From Lachnospiraceae bacterium (lineage in GTDB: Bacteria; Bacillota; Clostridia; Lachnospirales; Lachnospiraceae): a DNA stretch of 14,680 nucleotides. The first letter of the stretch is position 1; every line of letters begins with the position of its first letter. The DNA is taken from contig VSOB01000071.1 of NCBI GenBank assembly GCA_009774625.1, positions 1 through 14,680 of the forward strand, given 5' to 3'. The position numbers and the translations under genes are program-made. Shown here piece after piece: positions 1-6,160 of this stretch. A model generated the notes under the pieces. That model ran no database searches. It had not been told where the DNA came from and saw only the letters and a list, made by a program, of their open reading frames with translations.

Positions 1-191
1 GCGGAACGAATAGCGTCCTTGCTCTCCCGGTTGATGTAGCACAGGCCGGACAGGGTGTAATCCCAATCTTCCGGGAGTGACAAAATCTGCGACAGCAGGC
101 CCTTGGCTTTCAGGGACAGGGATTTGTCCCGCAGGTGGTAGTTGGACATCACCGTGTACCCCTTGTTCCTTTCCACGCGGAATACTGGCAT
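1..191 (-). CDS. N-terminal part of a Rep/helix-turn-helix protein of a mobile element (runs off the left edge)
   Basis: Read leftward, an ATG at 191 preceded by an AAAGGAG ribosome site (about 200-206) opens a frame that stays open to base 1, giving about 63 residues beginning MPVFRVERNKGYTVMSNYHL. The block with YHLRDKSLSLKAKGLLS followed by LPEDWDYTLSGL is, as I know it, the typical start of the winged-helix replication-initiator-like or HTH proteins (often annotated helix-turn-helix or DUF6017) in Clostridia conjugative elements and plasmids. Such proteins bind DNA, presumably at the element's own origin or promoter. Only the N-terminus is visible, so the C-terminal domain and exact family are unknown. 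Its presence suggests that an integrated element lies to the left of this window. Confidence 0.8.
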   Translation of the reverse strand, partial: MPVFRVERNKGYTVMSNYHLRDKSLSLKAKGLLSQILSLPEDWDYTLSGLCYINRESKDAIRS

Positions 192-226
192 GGTTCTCCG
201 CTCCTTTCGGTGTCTGGACATGAAAA

Positions 227-259
227 AACACCGCAGACTTTTTCAAAATCTGCGGTGTT
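227..259 (-). terminator. Hairpin with a T-tract when read leftward
   Basis: A perfect 11-bp stem is formed by 227-237 (AACACCGCAGA) and 249-259. Read on the minus strand it is followed by a run of Ts (the As at 223-228), the form of an intrinsic terminator. It lies upstream of the leftward gene beginning at 191, so it either ends a transcript coming from the right or acts as an attenuator in that gene's leader. Confidence 0.55.
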
Positions 260-272
260 CGCCGGGACGCAG

Positions 273-305
273 AAACGGGCGGTGTCTTGCCGACATCGCC
301 CGTTT
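273..305. other. Strong GC-rich hairpin in the leader of the HTH/Rep-like gene
   Basis: The arms 273-286 and 292-305 pair over 14 bp (AAACGGGCG with CGCCCGTTT, continued by GTGTC with GACAT using one G-U pair), with a five-base loop. Together with the hairpin at 227-259 it makes a tandem pair in the leftward leader. This suggests attenuation or antisense-type control of a replication or transfer gene. The function is inference. Confidence 0.5.
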
Positions 306-460
306 TCTGTGCTGTTGTTCACTTGTTTGCGCCGCCCCGTTTTCCGCTGCCCTTAAAAAACATTGATTTTACTGGGTTTCTCCATGTTTTCTTATGGCAC
401 CACGGCTAATGCCGGGAACTGTTAAACAAAGGGCTTCTCCAAGATATCTTCAGGGAACAA

Positions 461-952
461 ATGTGGGCTTTGTCAGAGGTTAGGGAAAAAGTTTATAATT
501 TTCAAAAATTACCTCTTGACAAAAGTCACTTCATAACGGAGGTGACAGATTACAAAAAAGCAAATGCAGAGTTTGAAAGACTATTGCAGGCTTTGATACT
601 GGAAATCGGAAAGTTTGACAGCAGCATTTTACATAACAATCCGAAGGACCTTACGTTTAAAATTGTAAGGGATACCCGTTTCAGCCATGACAAATCACCT
701 TATAATCCTGCATTCTGTGCCCATATTTCCCCGAAAGGGAAGCTGCCTGTCCCTGCGGGATATAAAAAGGAACATCCGCAGGCGGAATATCTGAAATACA
801 AGAGGTGGTATCTGGAATATCCGCTAAAGGATACAGAACTGAGCGATGCAGAAGCATTTCTTGTAAAGGCAGCGGAGATTTTCCAGATCATGAAACCTTT
901 TAACGACTATCTGAACAGGGCGCTTGTGGGATTTCAGATGCCGGCAAGGTAA
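461..952 (+). pseudogene. DUF2461 (TIGR02453) family protein, 5'-replaced and internally deleted
   Basis: The frame gives 163 residues. Residues after about 28 (DYKKANAEFERLL, then PKDLTFKIVRDTRFSHDKSPY with CAHISPKGK) match the first half of DUF2461 proteins. The tail, from KEHPQAEYLKYKRWYLEYPL to DYLNRAL, matches their C-terminus. Family members are usually about 220-230 residues; here the central block containing the glycine-rich core is missing, and the first half joins the second at VPAGY-KKEHP. In the family a similar P-x-GY motif precedes the DHP/EHP segment, so loss between two similar motifs is likely. The first 25-odd residues do not resemble the family's usual start, and no ribosome site precedes the ATG at 461. 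DUF2461 function is unknown. I read this as a remnant that stays open by chance, though expression is not excluded. Confidence 0.7.
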
Positions 953-980
953 TAAACTATGCAACAGGCAATTTTCTTTT

Positions 981-1027
981 CCGGGAGCCGCCTGCGATAG
1001 AAGCGTGCGGTATCCCGGCTTATTTTT
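981..1027 (+). terminator. Intrinsic terminator after the DUF2461 remnant
   Basis: CCGGGA (981-986) pairs with TCCCGG (1013-1018), and CCGC (988-991) with GCGG (1007-1010). The rightward T-rich run TTATTTTTT follows at 1020-1027. The run overlaps the last codons of the convergent AraC gene, so the two genes meet at this hairpin. Confidence 0.65.
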
Positions 1028-1922
1028 TACGGTACTCCTTCGGCAGGACTTTAAAATATGTTTTAAATGCGGCAGTAAATCTGCTCTGGCTGTCATAACC
1101 GACAGCCTTTGCGATTTCTGCTATGCTTTTATTTGTTTCTTTTAACATTTTTGCTGCCTGTTTCATGCGGTGTTCTTTGATGTGTGTCGCAATGGAGGTT
1201 CCATAAACGGATTTAAAGACGTGTTTCAAAGTTGTCGGATTGATGAGGTATTGTCTGGAAAGTTCCTCTATGGTAATCCGTTGTTCCATGTGATGCAGAA
1301 GCTGGTCATGGATTTTCCGGATGGATTCAATCAGTTCAGTTTGATATTCAGCCAGTTTATTTTGGGGCGTAAATTCTGTTTTAGCAAGGTAAAGCAACAA
1401 CTCCAAAACTTTGATTTTTTGGTAGGGAAGCGTCAGCGCTTTTGGCTGGTCATAAAATGCAGAGAAAATACTTTCCGTCTGTTCATTGCCGGCAAGAAAT
1501 GCAGGGCTGTCATTTCGGCAAAATTTTTCAGGTGATATGTGTTCTAAAATATTGTTGTCCTTCAGCAATTCCGGCGGGCTGCCGGAGGCTTCCTGCAGAT
1601 TGATGCAGATGTTAATCCCCTGATACATGCCGCCCGGAAAGGTGAGTACGGAATCTGTACAGGCTTTCATGGTATGCAGGGAGAAATCTCCCGGATTCAG
1701 ATAAATACGGTTCCCGTTTTTCATCTTCCATAAAATCTGTCCGGCTTTGCAATAGTTAATCTGAATGATGTGTGACATAGCTTTATGCTGCACAGAAAAA
1801 GAATCTGATGAAAATGTCAGATAGCGTAACTCGATACCGGGATAAAGCAAAATGGCGTCGTTTATGGCTTCTTGATGAAAATTTTCCGCATTTTTTTTGA
1901 TTTTGTTCCATTCAGGATTCAT
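1020..1922 (-). CDS. AraC family transcriptional regulator (PchR-like)
   Basis: A 300-residue DNA-binding transcription factor. The N-terminal half (about residues 30-125) is a ligand-sensing domain of the PchR-like type, with INYCKAGQ, NGNRIYLNPGDFSLH and LTFPGGMYQGI. The C-terminal part (from about residue 215) is a double helix-turn-helix: ITIEELSRQYLINPTTLKHVF, the link VYGTSIATHIKEHRM, then SIAEIAKAVGYDSQSRFTAAF. Length and domain order are normal for the family. It begins 10 bases after the ArsR gene stops, on the same strand, so the two are probably cotranscribed and perhaps translationally coupled; its own ribosome site is weak. The divergent metal-export genes and 21-bp-spaced direct repeats at 2366-2397 make it a candidate regulator of that module. 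The ligand cannot be told from the sequence. Confidence 0.93.
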   Translation of the reverse strand: MNPEWNKIKKNAENFHQEAINDAILLYPGIELRYLTFSSDSFSVQHKAMSHIIQINYCKAGQILWKMKNGNRIYLNPGDFSLHTMKACTDSVLTFPGGMYQGINICINLQEASGSPPELLKDNNILEHISPEKFCRNDSPAFLAGNEQTESIFSAFYDQPKALTLPYQKIKVLELLLYLAKTEFTPQNKLAEYQTELIESIRKIHDQLLHHMEQRITIEELSRQYLINPTTLKHVFKSVYGTSIATHIKEHRMKQAAKMLKETNKSIAEIAKAVGYDSQSRFTAAFKTYFKVLPKEYRKK

Positions 1923-1932
1923 ACGAAAGCTC

Positions 1933-2301
1933 TCACAATTCAGGGCAGGTGATTTCCATAACCTGCTCGATCATCTGATGCAGCAGACGGCCCTGCTGCG
2001 TATCTGCGGCGCGGTAATATACTTCTTTTCCTTCCCGGCGGCAGACGATGAAACCGCTGTTCTTAAGCGGTCTTAAGTGATGGGATACTGCCGGGCTTGA
2101 CATCTGAAGCATGGCTGCAATGTTGAGGACACATTCTTCCTGATGGCACAGGAGCCAGAAAATGCGGATTCTGGTAGTATCGCCAAGCTGTTTGAACACT
2201 TCCGCTACAGTTTGAAAATAATCTACGTGATCTAAATGCTTCTGGATCAGTGCGGTCTGGGGTCCTTCTCCATGCTGGTGGGGTAATTTCATATGCTCCA
2301 T
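1933..2301 (-). CDS. ArsR/SmtB family metal-responsive repressor
   Basis: A winged-helix repressor of about 122 residues that would release DNA on binding a metal ion. The core has the family hallmarks: FKQLGDTTRIRIFWLL, then the recognition helix with MSSPAVSHHLRPLKNSGF and the wing VCRREGKEVYY. The sensor position usually read as ELCVC is here EECVLN, keeping one cysteine. The N-terminus is histidine-rich (MEHMKLPHQHGEG), and the last helix carries LLHQMIEQ, so a nitrogen/oxygen-rich site (zinc-like) is possible. I chose the ATG at 2301 because AAAGGAAAT precedes it; an earlier ATG at 2346 has no ribosome site. It is divergent from the HMA and P1B-ATPase genes, the usual arrangement for control of metal efflux. 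Confidence 0.92.
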   Translation of the reverse strand: MEHMKLPHQHGEGPQTALIQKHLDHVDYFQTVAEVFKQLGDTTRIRIFWLLCHQEECVLNIAAMLQMSSPAVSHHLRPLKNSGFIVCRREGKEVYYRAADTQQGRLLHQMIEQVMEITCPEL

Positions 2302-2365
2302 ATTATTTCCTTTCTTTTTCATTTCATAAGCTGGCTCGTAAAACATGACAGTGTTTGATGTGCAG

Positions 2366-2397
2366 TTCGCCCAAATAGAAATACTTTTCGCCCAAAT
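2366..2397. promoter_or_regulatory. Two 11-bp direct repeats 21 bp apart (candidate AraC-type operator)
   Basis: TTCGCCCAAAT occurs at 2366-2376 and again at 2387-2397, a period of exactly 21 bp, or two helical turns. Direct half-sites of this spacing are the classic arrangement for AraC-family regulators. They lie between the ArsR-AraC pair and the HMA/ATPase promoter, ending 22 bp before its -35, a position fitting an activator. That the AraC protein encoded here binds them is inference. Confidence 0.6.
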
Positions 2398-2419
2398 GGG
2401 AGAGAATGCCTTTCAGATA

Positions 2420-2448
2420 TTGACGAGTGCCTTTATTGGTATTATACT
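2420..2448 (+). promoter_or_regulatory. Sigma-A type promoter for the HMA/P1B-ATPase genes
   Basis: TTGACG at 2420-2425 and TATACT at 2443-2448 are separated by 17 bp, close to the housekeeping consensus. They lie about 65 bases before the HMA start codon and read rightward. Confidence 0.75.
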
Positions 2449-2460
2449 ACGGCTATAATA
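2440..2460. promoter_or_regulatory. Inverted repeat over the -10 element (candidate ArsR operator)
   Basis: TATTATA (2440-2446) and TATAATA (2454-2460) form a 7-bp inverted repeat with a 7-base centre, covering the -10 box. ArsR/SmtB repressors bind AT-rich imperfect palindromes overlapping the promoter they control, so this is the best candidate operator. A related AT-rich 11-mer (TAATAATTAAA) at 2456-2466 recurs at 2848-2858 before the ATPase gene. Confidence 0.5.
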
Positions 2461-2513
2461 ATTAAACAAGTAATTAATCATTAAATCTTTAAAAAGCAAG
2501 GAGGACTTTTCCC

Positions 2514-2732
2514 ATGAAAAAGACTTATAAGATCGAGGTAGACTGTGCCAACTGTGCAAATCTGATGGAGGATGCCGCCCGTAAGACTGCCGGGGTGGAG
2601 AGTGCAACGGTCAACTTTATGACACAGAAGATGATCGTGGAATTTGCCGATGGACATGAGCCGAAAGAGGTTATGAAGAATGTATTGGATGCCTGCAGAA
2701 AAGTGGAGCCGGACTGTGAGATTTTCCTGTAA
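2514..2732 (+). CDS. Heavy-metal-associated (HMA) domain protein
   Basis: A 72-residue soluble metal-binding protein consisting of a single HMA (ferredoxin-like) domain. The metal motif is DCANCAN near residue 10 (C-x-x-C), followed by VESATVNFMTQKMIVEF and the second helix. AAGGAGG precedes the ATG. It lies directly before a P1B-ATPase that lacks its own N-terminal HMA domain, so it probably supplies or senses metal for the pump as a separate subunit. Two hairpins separate it from the ATPase gene, which may allow more chaperone than pump to be made. The C-terminal cysteines (DACRK, PDCEIF) are an addition beyond the core motif. Confidence 0.9.
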   Translation: MKKTYKIEVDCANCANLMEDAARKTAGVESATVNFMTQKMIVEFADGHEPKEVMKNVLDACRKVEPDCEIFL

Positions 2733-2745
2733 GCAGGGACAGCCC

Positions 2746-2779
2746 ATGCAGAAAAGGTGTTACCGCACCTTTTCTGCAT
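2746..2779. terminator. Perfect 14-bp hairpin after the HMA gene
   Basis: ATGCAGAAAAGGTG (2746-2759) pairs exactly with 2766-2779 around a six-base loop. No T-run follows, so on its own it is more likely an RNA-stabilising or pausing structure than a strict terminator. It lies 14 bases after the HMA stop. Confidence 0.55.
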
Positions 2780-2794
2780 ATTGAAACATGACAC

Positions 2795-2842
2795 AGTGAC
2801 ACTCTTGAAATGCGCTTCTGCAATTTCGGGAGTGTCACTTTT
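2795..2842 (+). terminator. Terminator or attenuator between HMA and ATPase genes
   Basis: AGTGACACTC (2795-2804) pairs with GAGTGTCACT (2830-2839). The stem continues inward through GAAA-TGC (2807-2813) with GCA-A-TTTC (2820-2827) and one bulged A. A short T-run (2839-2842) follows. It would end most transcripts after the HMA gene, leaving the ATPase to readthrough or to its own promoter in the AT-rich stretch 2847-2872. Confidence 0.6.
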
Positions 2843-2890
2843 ACCAGTAATAATTAAATAATTAAGTATAGTTTGAAAGGAGTTGTTATC

Positions 2891-4906
2891 ATGCAGGAAT
2901 TGGTGATTAGCATATTGCTGACGGTGGTTATCATAATGGCTTCTGTACTGCTTATTTTTGTCGGCAGCCGTAAGAACGGAATGACAAAAAAGCAGAGGAT
3001 TATGATGATCCGGATTTTGATTACGGCAGTTATATTACTTGCTCTCCAGTTTATTTCCGCAGAGATGTTTGACACAGCCTGCGGATGGTGGTTCCCGGCC
3101 GCAGGAAGGTGGATTCGTTTCGTATGTTATTTGATAGATTACCTGATTATTGGATATGACATTTTACGGAAAGCGGCAAAAGGCATCAAAAACCGTCAGG
3201 TATTTGACGAGAGTTTTCTGATGGCAGTGGCTACTATCGGGGCAATGACACTGGCTGTTTATGAGGATGGCGAATATCTGGAAGCCATTGCCGTTATGCT
3301 GTTTTATCAGATCGGCGAATGGTTTCAGGGCTATGCAGTGGGCAAGAGCCGCCGCAATATCAGCGATCTGATGGACATACGTCCCGATTATGCGAATGTG
3401 GAGAGAAACGGCAGACTGGAGCAGGCAAACCCGGATGAGGTGGAAATTGGCAGCGTGATTGTCGTCCGGCCGGGGGAAAAGGTACCGATTGACGGTAATG
3501 TGATTGCGGGCAGTTCCAGTTTAAATACCAGTGCACTGACCGGGGAAAGTCTGCCCAGGGAGGTGAAAGTCGGCGATGAAGTCATCAGCGGATGCATCAG
3601 TATGACGGGTGTGTTGAAAATACAGACAACGAAAGAGTTTGGGGAATCCACGGTTTCCAGGATTTTGGACCTGGTGGAGAATGCAAGCTCCCGCAAATCA
3701 AAATCAGAAGATTTTATTTCCAGATTTGCAAAGATTTATACTCCGGCTGTCTGCTGCTCGGCATTGGTGCTGGCATTTCTTCCGCCGATTGTACGGATGC
3801 TCTTTATGGGACTGTCTGCTGACTGGGGGATTTGGATTTACCGGGCGTTGACTTTCCTCGTGATCAGTTGTCCGTGCGCCCTGGTAATTAGCATTCCTTT
3901 GAGTTTCTTTGCGGGAATCGGAGGCGCAAGCAGGGAGGGGGTATTGGTAAAGGGTTCCAACTATCTGGAAAGCCTCTCTCAGACCAGATATGTTGTTTTT
4001 GATAAAACCGGAACTATGACAAAGGGTGTTTTTGAAGTAAACGGCATTCATCATTCTACCATAGAGAATGAGAAATTGATCGAGTATGCGGCTCTGGCAG
4101 AGAGCGCTTCTACTCACCCCATCAGCAAGAGCTTACAGCGGGCATACGGAAAAGAAATTGACGCAAGCCGTGTATCGGATATACAGGAAATCAGCGGAAA
4201 CGGCGTGACGGCGAAAGTGGATGGCATGGAGGTTGCCGCGGGTAATGACAAATTGATGAAACACTTGAATATTCCTTATCAGGACTGTCATCAGACCGGA
4301 ACGATAATTCATATGGCAATAGGTGGGAAATATGCGGGACATATTGTGATTTCCGATATGATAAAACCGCATTCCAGGGCCGCGGTTGCGGAATTAAAGA
4401 AAGCCGGGGCAGAAAGAACAGTCATGCTGACCGGGGATGCAAAGAAAGTGGCAGAACAGGTTGCCGCCTCACTGGGGATTGATGAAGTATACAGTGAGCT
4501 TTTACCGGCCGATAAGGTGGAGAAGGTGGAAGAGCTTTTGCGGGAGAAGGCAGGCAGGGCAAAGCTGGCGTTTGTGGGCGACGGTATCAATGATGCGCCG
4601 GTGCTTTCCAGAGCAGATATCGGCATTGCTATGGGCGCAATGGGTTCGGATGCGGCAATCGAGGCGGCAGACATTGTTTTGATGGATGATGATCCGGTCA
4701 AGATTGCAAAGGCAATGAAAATTTCAAGAAAATGTCTGCGGATTGTTTATCAGAATATCGTATTTGCGCTGGCGGTTAAATTTGCCTGCCTTGCGTTAGG
4801 GGCTGTGGGGATTGCCAATATGTATCTGGCGATTTTCGCAGACGTAGGTGTTATGATCCTTGCGGTACTCAATGCGATCCGCTGCCTGTTCGTAAAAAAG
4901 TTGTAA
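2891..4906 (+). CDS. cadA: P1B-type heavy-metal translocating ATPase (Zn/Cd/Pb export type)
   Basis: A 671-residue membrane pump that uses ATP to expel soft divalent metals. In order it shows an extra N-terminal hydrophobic helix (about residues 2-24), transmembrane helices, the actuator motif TGES (217-220), the channel motif CPC (327-329), the phosphorylation motif DKTGT with D371, the nucleotide-domain His-Pro at 409-410, the GDGINDAP hinge (563-570), and a last helix FADVGVMILAVLNAIR with D651. CPC plus the aspartate in the last helix is typical of the P1B-2 (CadA/ZntA) group. There is no HMA domain within the protein; the separate HMA gene upstream supplies one. I took the ATG at 2891 because AAAGGAG lies just before it; a TTG at 2873 would sit ahead of that site. 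The gene symbol is by subgroup, not by search. Confidence 0.94.
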   Translation: MQELVISILLTVVIIMASVLLIFVGSRKNGMTKKQRIMMIRILITAVILLALQFISAEMFDTACGWWFPAAGRWIRFVCYLIDYLIIGYDILRKAAKGIKNRQVFDESFLMAVATIGAMTLAVYEDGEYLEAIAVMLFYQIGEWFQGYAVGKSRRNISDLMDIRPDYANVERNGRLEQANPDEVEIGSVIVVRPGEKVPIDGNVIAGSSSLNTSALTGESLPREVKVGDEVISGCISMTGVLKIQTTKEFGESTVSRILDLVENASSRKSKSEDFISRFAKIYTPAVCCSALVLAFLPPIVRMLFMGLSADWGIWIYRALTFLVISCPCALVISIPLSFFAGIGGASREGVLVKGSNYLESLSQTRYVVFDKTGTMTKGVFEVNGIHHSTIENEKLIEYAALAESASTHPISKSLQRAYGKEIDASRVSDIQEISGNGVTAKVDGMEVAAGNDKLMKHLNIPYQDCHQTGTIIHMAIGGKYAGHIVISDMIKPHSRAAVAELKKAGAERTVMLTGDAKKVAEQVAASLGIDEVYSELLPADKVEKVEELLREKAGRAKLAFVGDGINDAPVLSRADIGIAMGAMGSDAAIEAADIVLMDDDPVKIAKAMKISRKCLRIVYQNIVFALAVKFACLALGAVGIANMYLAIFADVGVMILAVLNAIRCLFVKKL

Positions 4907-4921
4907 CAATTCGGCAGTCCG

Positions 4922-4963
4922 GGAGCTGGTCACTGTTTTTTCATCAGTGTGACAGCTCCTTTG
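4922..4963 (+). terminator. Terminator after the P1B-ATPase gene
   Basis: GGAGCT (4922-4927) pairs with AGCTCC (4954-4959), and GTCAC (4929-4933) with GTGAC (4949-4953), leaving one bulged G. A T6 run is inside the loop and a short T-rich stretch follows. It ends the metal module. Confidence 0.6.
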
Positions 4964-5091
4964 CTGTTTATACGCTCCATTTCCGTTTTGTAAAATTCTA
5001 TTTTCTCATCCAGTTTTACTTTATGTGCCTGTAACTGTGCAAGCGGCGAAATGCTGACTCTCGTGATACTTACCGAATGGTTTGTCGGCAC
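4930..5091 (-). pseudogene. Possible C-terminal remnant of a MerR-type regulator
   Basis: Read leftward from 5091 to the stop at 4930 there are 53 open codons. The middle part, SPLAQLQAHKVKLDEKIEFY continuing TEMERI, resembles the dimerising coiled coil at the end of MerR-family regulators. No helix-turn-helix part precedes it and there is no ribosome site, so at best it is a tail. It abuts a rightward dehydrogenase, and MerR regulators are often divergent from such oxidoreductases. The end overlaps the ATPase terminator. Confidence is low because the match is only a coiled coil. Confidence 0.3.
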
Positions 5092-5136
5092 ATTCATCCG
5101 GTTTATTGTACACAGGAATCGAAGGAGGGTTTTTAA

Positions 5137-5927
5137 ATGGTTCGGGGAACAGGAAAATATACAGTGGCCACAGGGGCAAGCTCCGGCATTGGATATGAAA
5201 CAGCAAAGGCATTTGCAGGGCGGGGTAAAATCTGGTTATAACGGCCAGACGCAGAGAGCATCTTGAAATGCTGAGAAAAGAGATATGGGAGAAATATCCG
5301 GATTTGGATGTTGTTGTCCGCAGTCTGGATTTATCCATTCCGGAAAATGCGCATCAGTTATATGAAGGACTGAAAGGATATGAGATAGAGACGTGGGTCA
5401 ACAATGCGGGCTTCGGCAATTATGACAGTGTGGCGCATCAGGATTTGCAGAAAATCGGGACAATGCTGCATCTTGATATAGAAGCACTGACGATTTTATC
5501 CACCTTGTTTGTCCGGGATTACAGGGACACAAAGGGGACACAGCTTATCAATGTATCTTCGGCCGGCGGTTACACGATGTTGCCTGCCGCAGTGACTTAC
5601 TGTGCGGCAAAGTTTTATGTCAGCGCATTTACAGAGGGGCTGGCATGGGAATTGAAAGAGACAGGCGCTAAAATGAAAGCAAAGGCGCTGGCACCGGCTG
5701 CGACAAGGACGGAGTTTGGGATGGTGGCGAACAATGTCCGTGAATATGACTACGATAAATCTTTCGGACGCTGTCACACAAGCTCTCAGATGGCCGGATT
5801 TTTGCTTGAGCTGTATGACAGTGAAAAAGTGGTGGGGATTGTAGACAGAGAGAGTTTCAGCTTCCGGCTGGCTGACCCGGTATTTCCATATGCGGGTGGT
5901 TTTGCACATAATCAGAAATGCATATGA
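5137..5927 (+). pseudogene. Short-chain dehydrogenase/reductase with a one-base frameshift
   Basis: The ATG at 5137 follows GAAGGAGGG and encodes the Rossmann start KYTVATGASSGIGYETAKAF (TGxxxGxG cofactor motif). That frame stops at 5239. The continuation lies one frame over: NLVITARRREHLEML, then VNNAGFGN, the catalytic region NVSS, and YCAAK (Y-x-x-x-K) through to the stop at 5925-5927. Loss of one A in the run at 5227-5230 explains the break; restoring it gives a normal 263-residue enzyme of the classical SDR type, NAD(P)-dependent with unknown substrate. Either a real frameshift or a sequence error is possible. A downstream ATG at 5268 has no good ribosome site and would lack the cofactor motif, so the fragment is unlikely to be a working enzyme. 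Confidence 0.85.
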
Positions 5928-6062
5928 GAATATGAAACTGCCCCTTGTGCGGTTTATGCAGTCAAATTAACCATTCACGCAGCAGGTGTCAGTAATCCCC
6001 GCATTTTTTCCGATAAGGTAATTGAGGGCTGGAAGCGGGCTCTGGAAAAGATGACGGAATAA
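5928..6062 (+). pseudogene. Orphan C-terminal fragment of an unrecognised protein
   Basis: Directly after the dehydrogenase stop, the same frame stays open for 44 codons and ends at TAA 6060-6062. It reads as plausible protein, with CAVYAVKLTIHAAGV and FSDKVIEGWKRALEKM. There is no start codon or ribosome site, so it looks like the tail of a lost gene. I do not recognise the family. It could also be chance coding potential. Confidence 0.35.
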
Positions 6063-6090
6063 AAGAAAACCATGTACGGGTTTTCCGTAA

Positions 6091-6125
6091 GGGGAATGGA
6101 CGGCTCTGAACGGCCGAGGGGCCGC
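6091..6125 (+). repeat. Leader element copy 1 (before the first cluster gene)
   Basis: The stretch begins GGGGAATGG-ACGG and ends with GAGGGGCCGC (6116-6125), which is found again exactly at 6877-6886. A similar run, GGGGCATGG-CGG, opens the second copy at 6853. Each copy ends about 32-36 bases before a start codon. It may be a duplicated promoter-proximal or RNA leader element of this gene family. Confidence 0.45.
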
Positions 6126-6160
6126 CGCGTCAAAAATAGCTGAAAATGGAGGATGAAAGA

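Larger units (their letters stand above)
192..460. other. Non-coding stretch between the element gene and the DUF2461 remnant
   Basis: No credible gene is visible here. The part up to about 310 holds two strong hairpins listed separately; they lie in the leader of the leftward HTH/Rep-like gene. The rest (about 310-460) has short frames only and no motif I recognise. The boundary between the mobile element and the chromosomal remnant probably falls between about 366 and 540, because the DUF2461 reading frame becomes recognisable only after about 545. I could not identify attachment-site repeats. Confidence 0.5.

Noticed and set aside
516..521. TTGACA resembling a -35 box near the DUF2461 junction
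   Set aside because: No -10 element occurs at 16-18 bp, and the hexamer lies within the open frame.
2481..2747. Leftward open frames opposite the HMA gene
   Set aside because: They are antisense shadows of a clear HMA domain with its own ribosome site, and they show no protein motifs.
3388..4701. Several leftward frames of 79-137 codons opposite the P1B-ATPase
   Set aside because: All lie over conserved ATPase motifs; composition is low-complexity antisense, and no start signals were seen.
5021..5338. A 105-codon leftward frame over the dehydrogenase start
   Set aside because: Most of it is antisense to the SDR cofactor-binding region; only the last 35 codons lie in the gap, and they match nothing I know.
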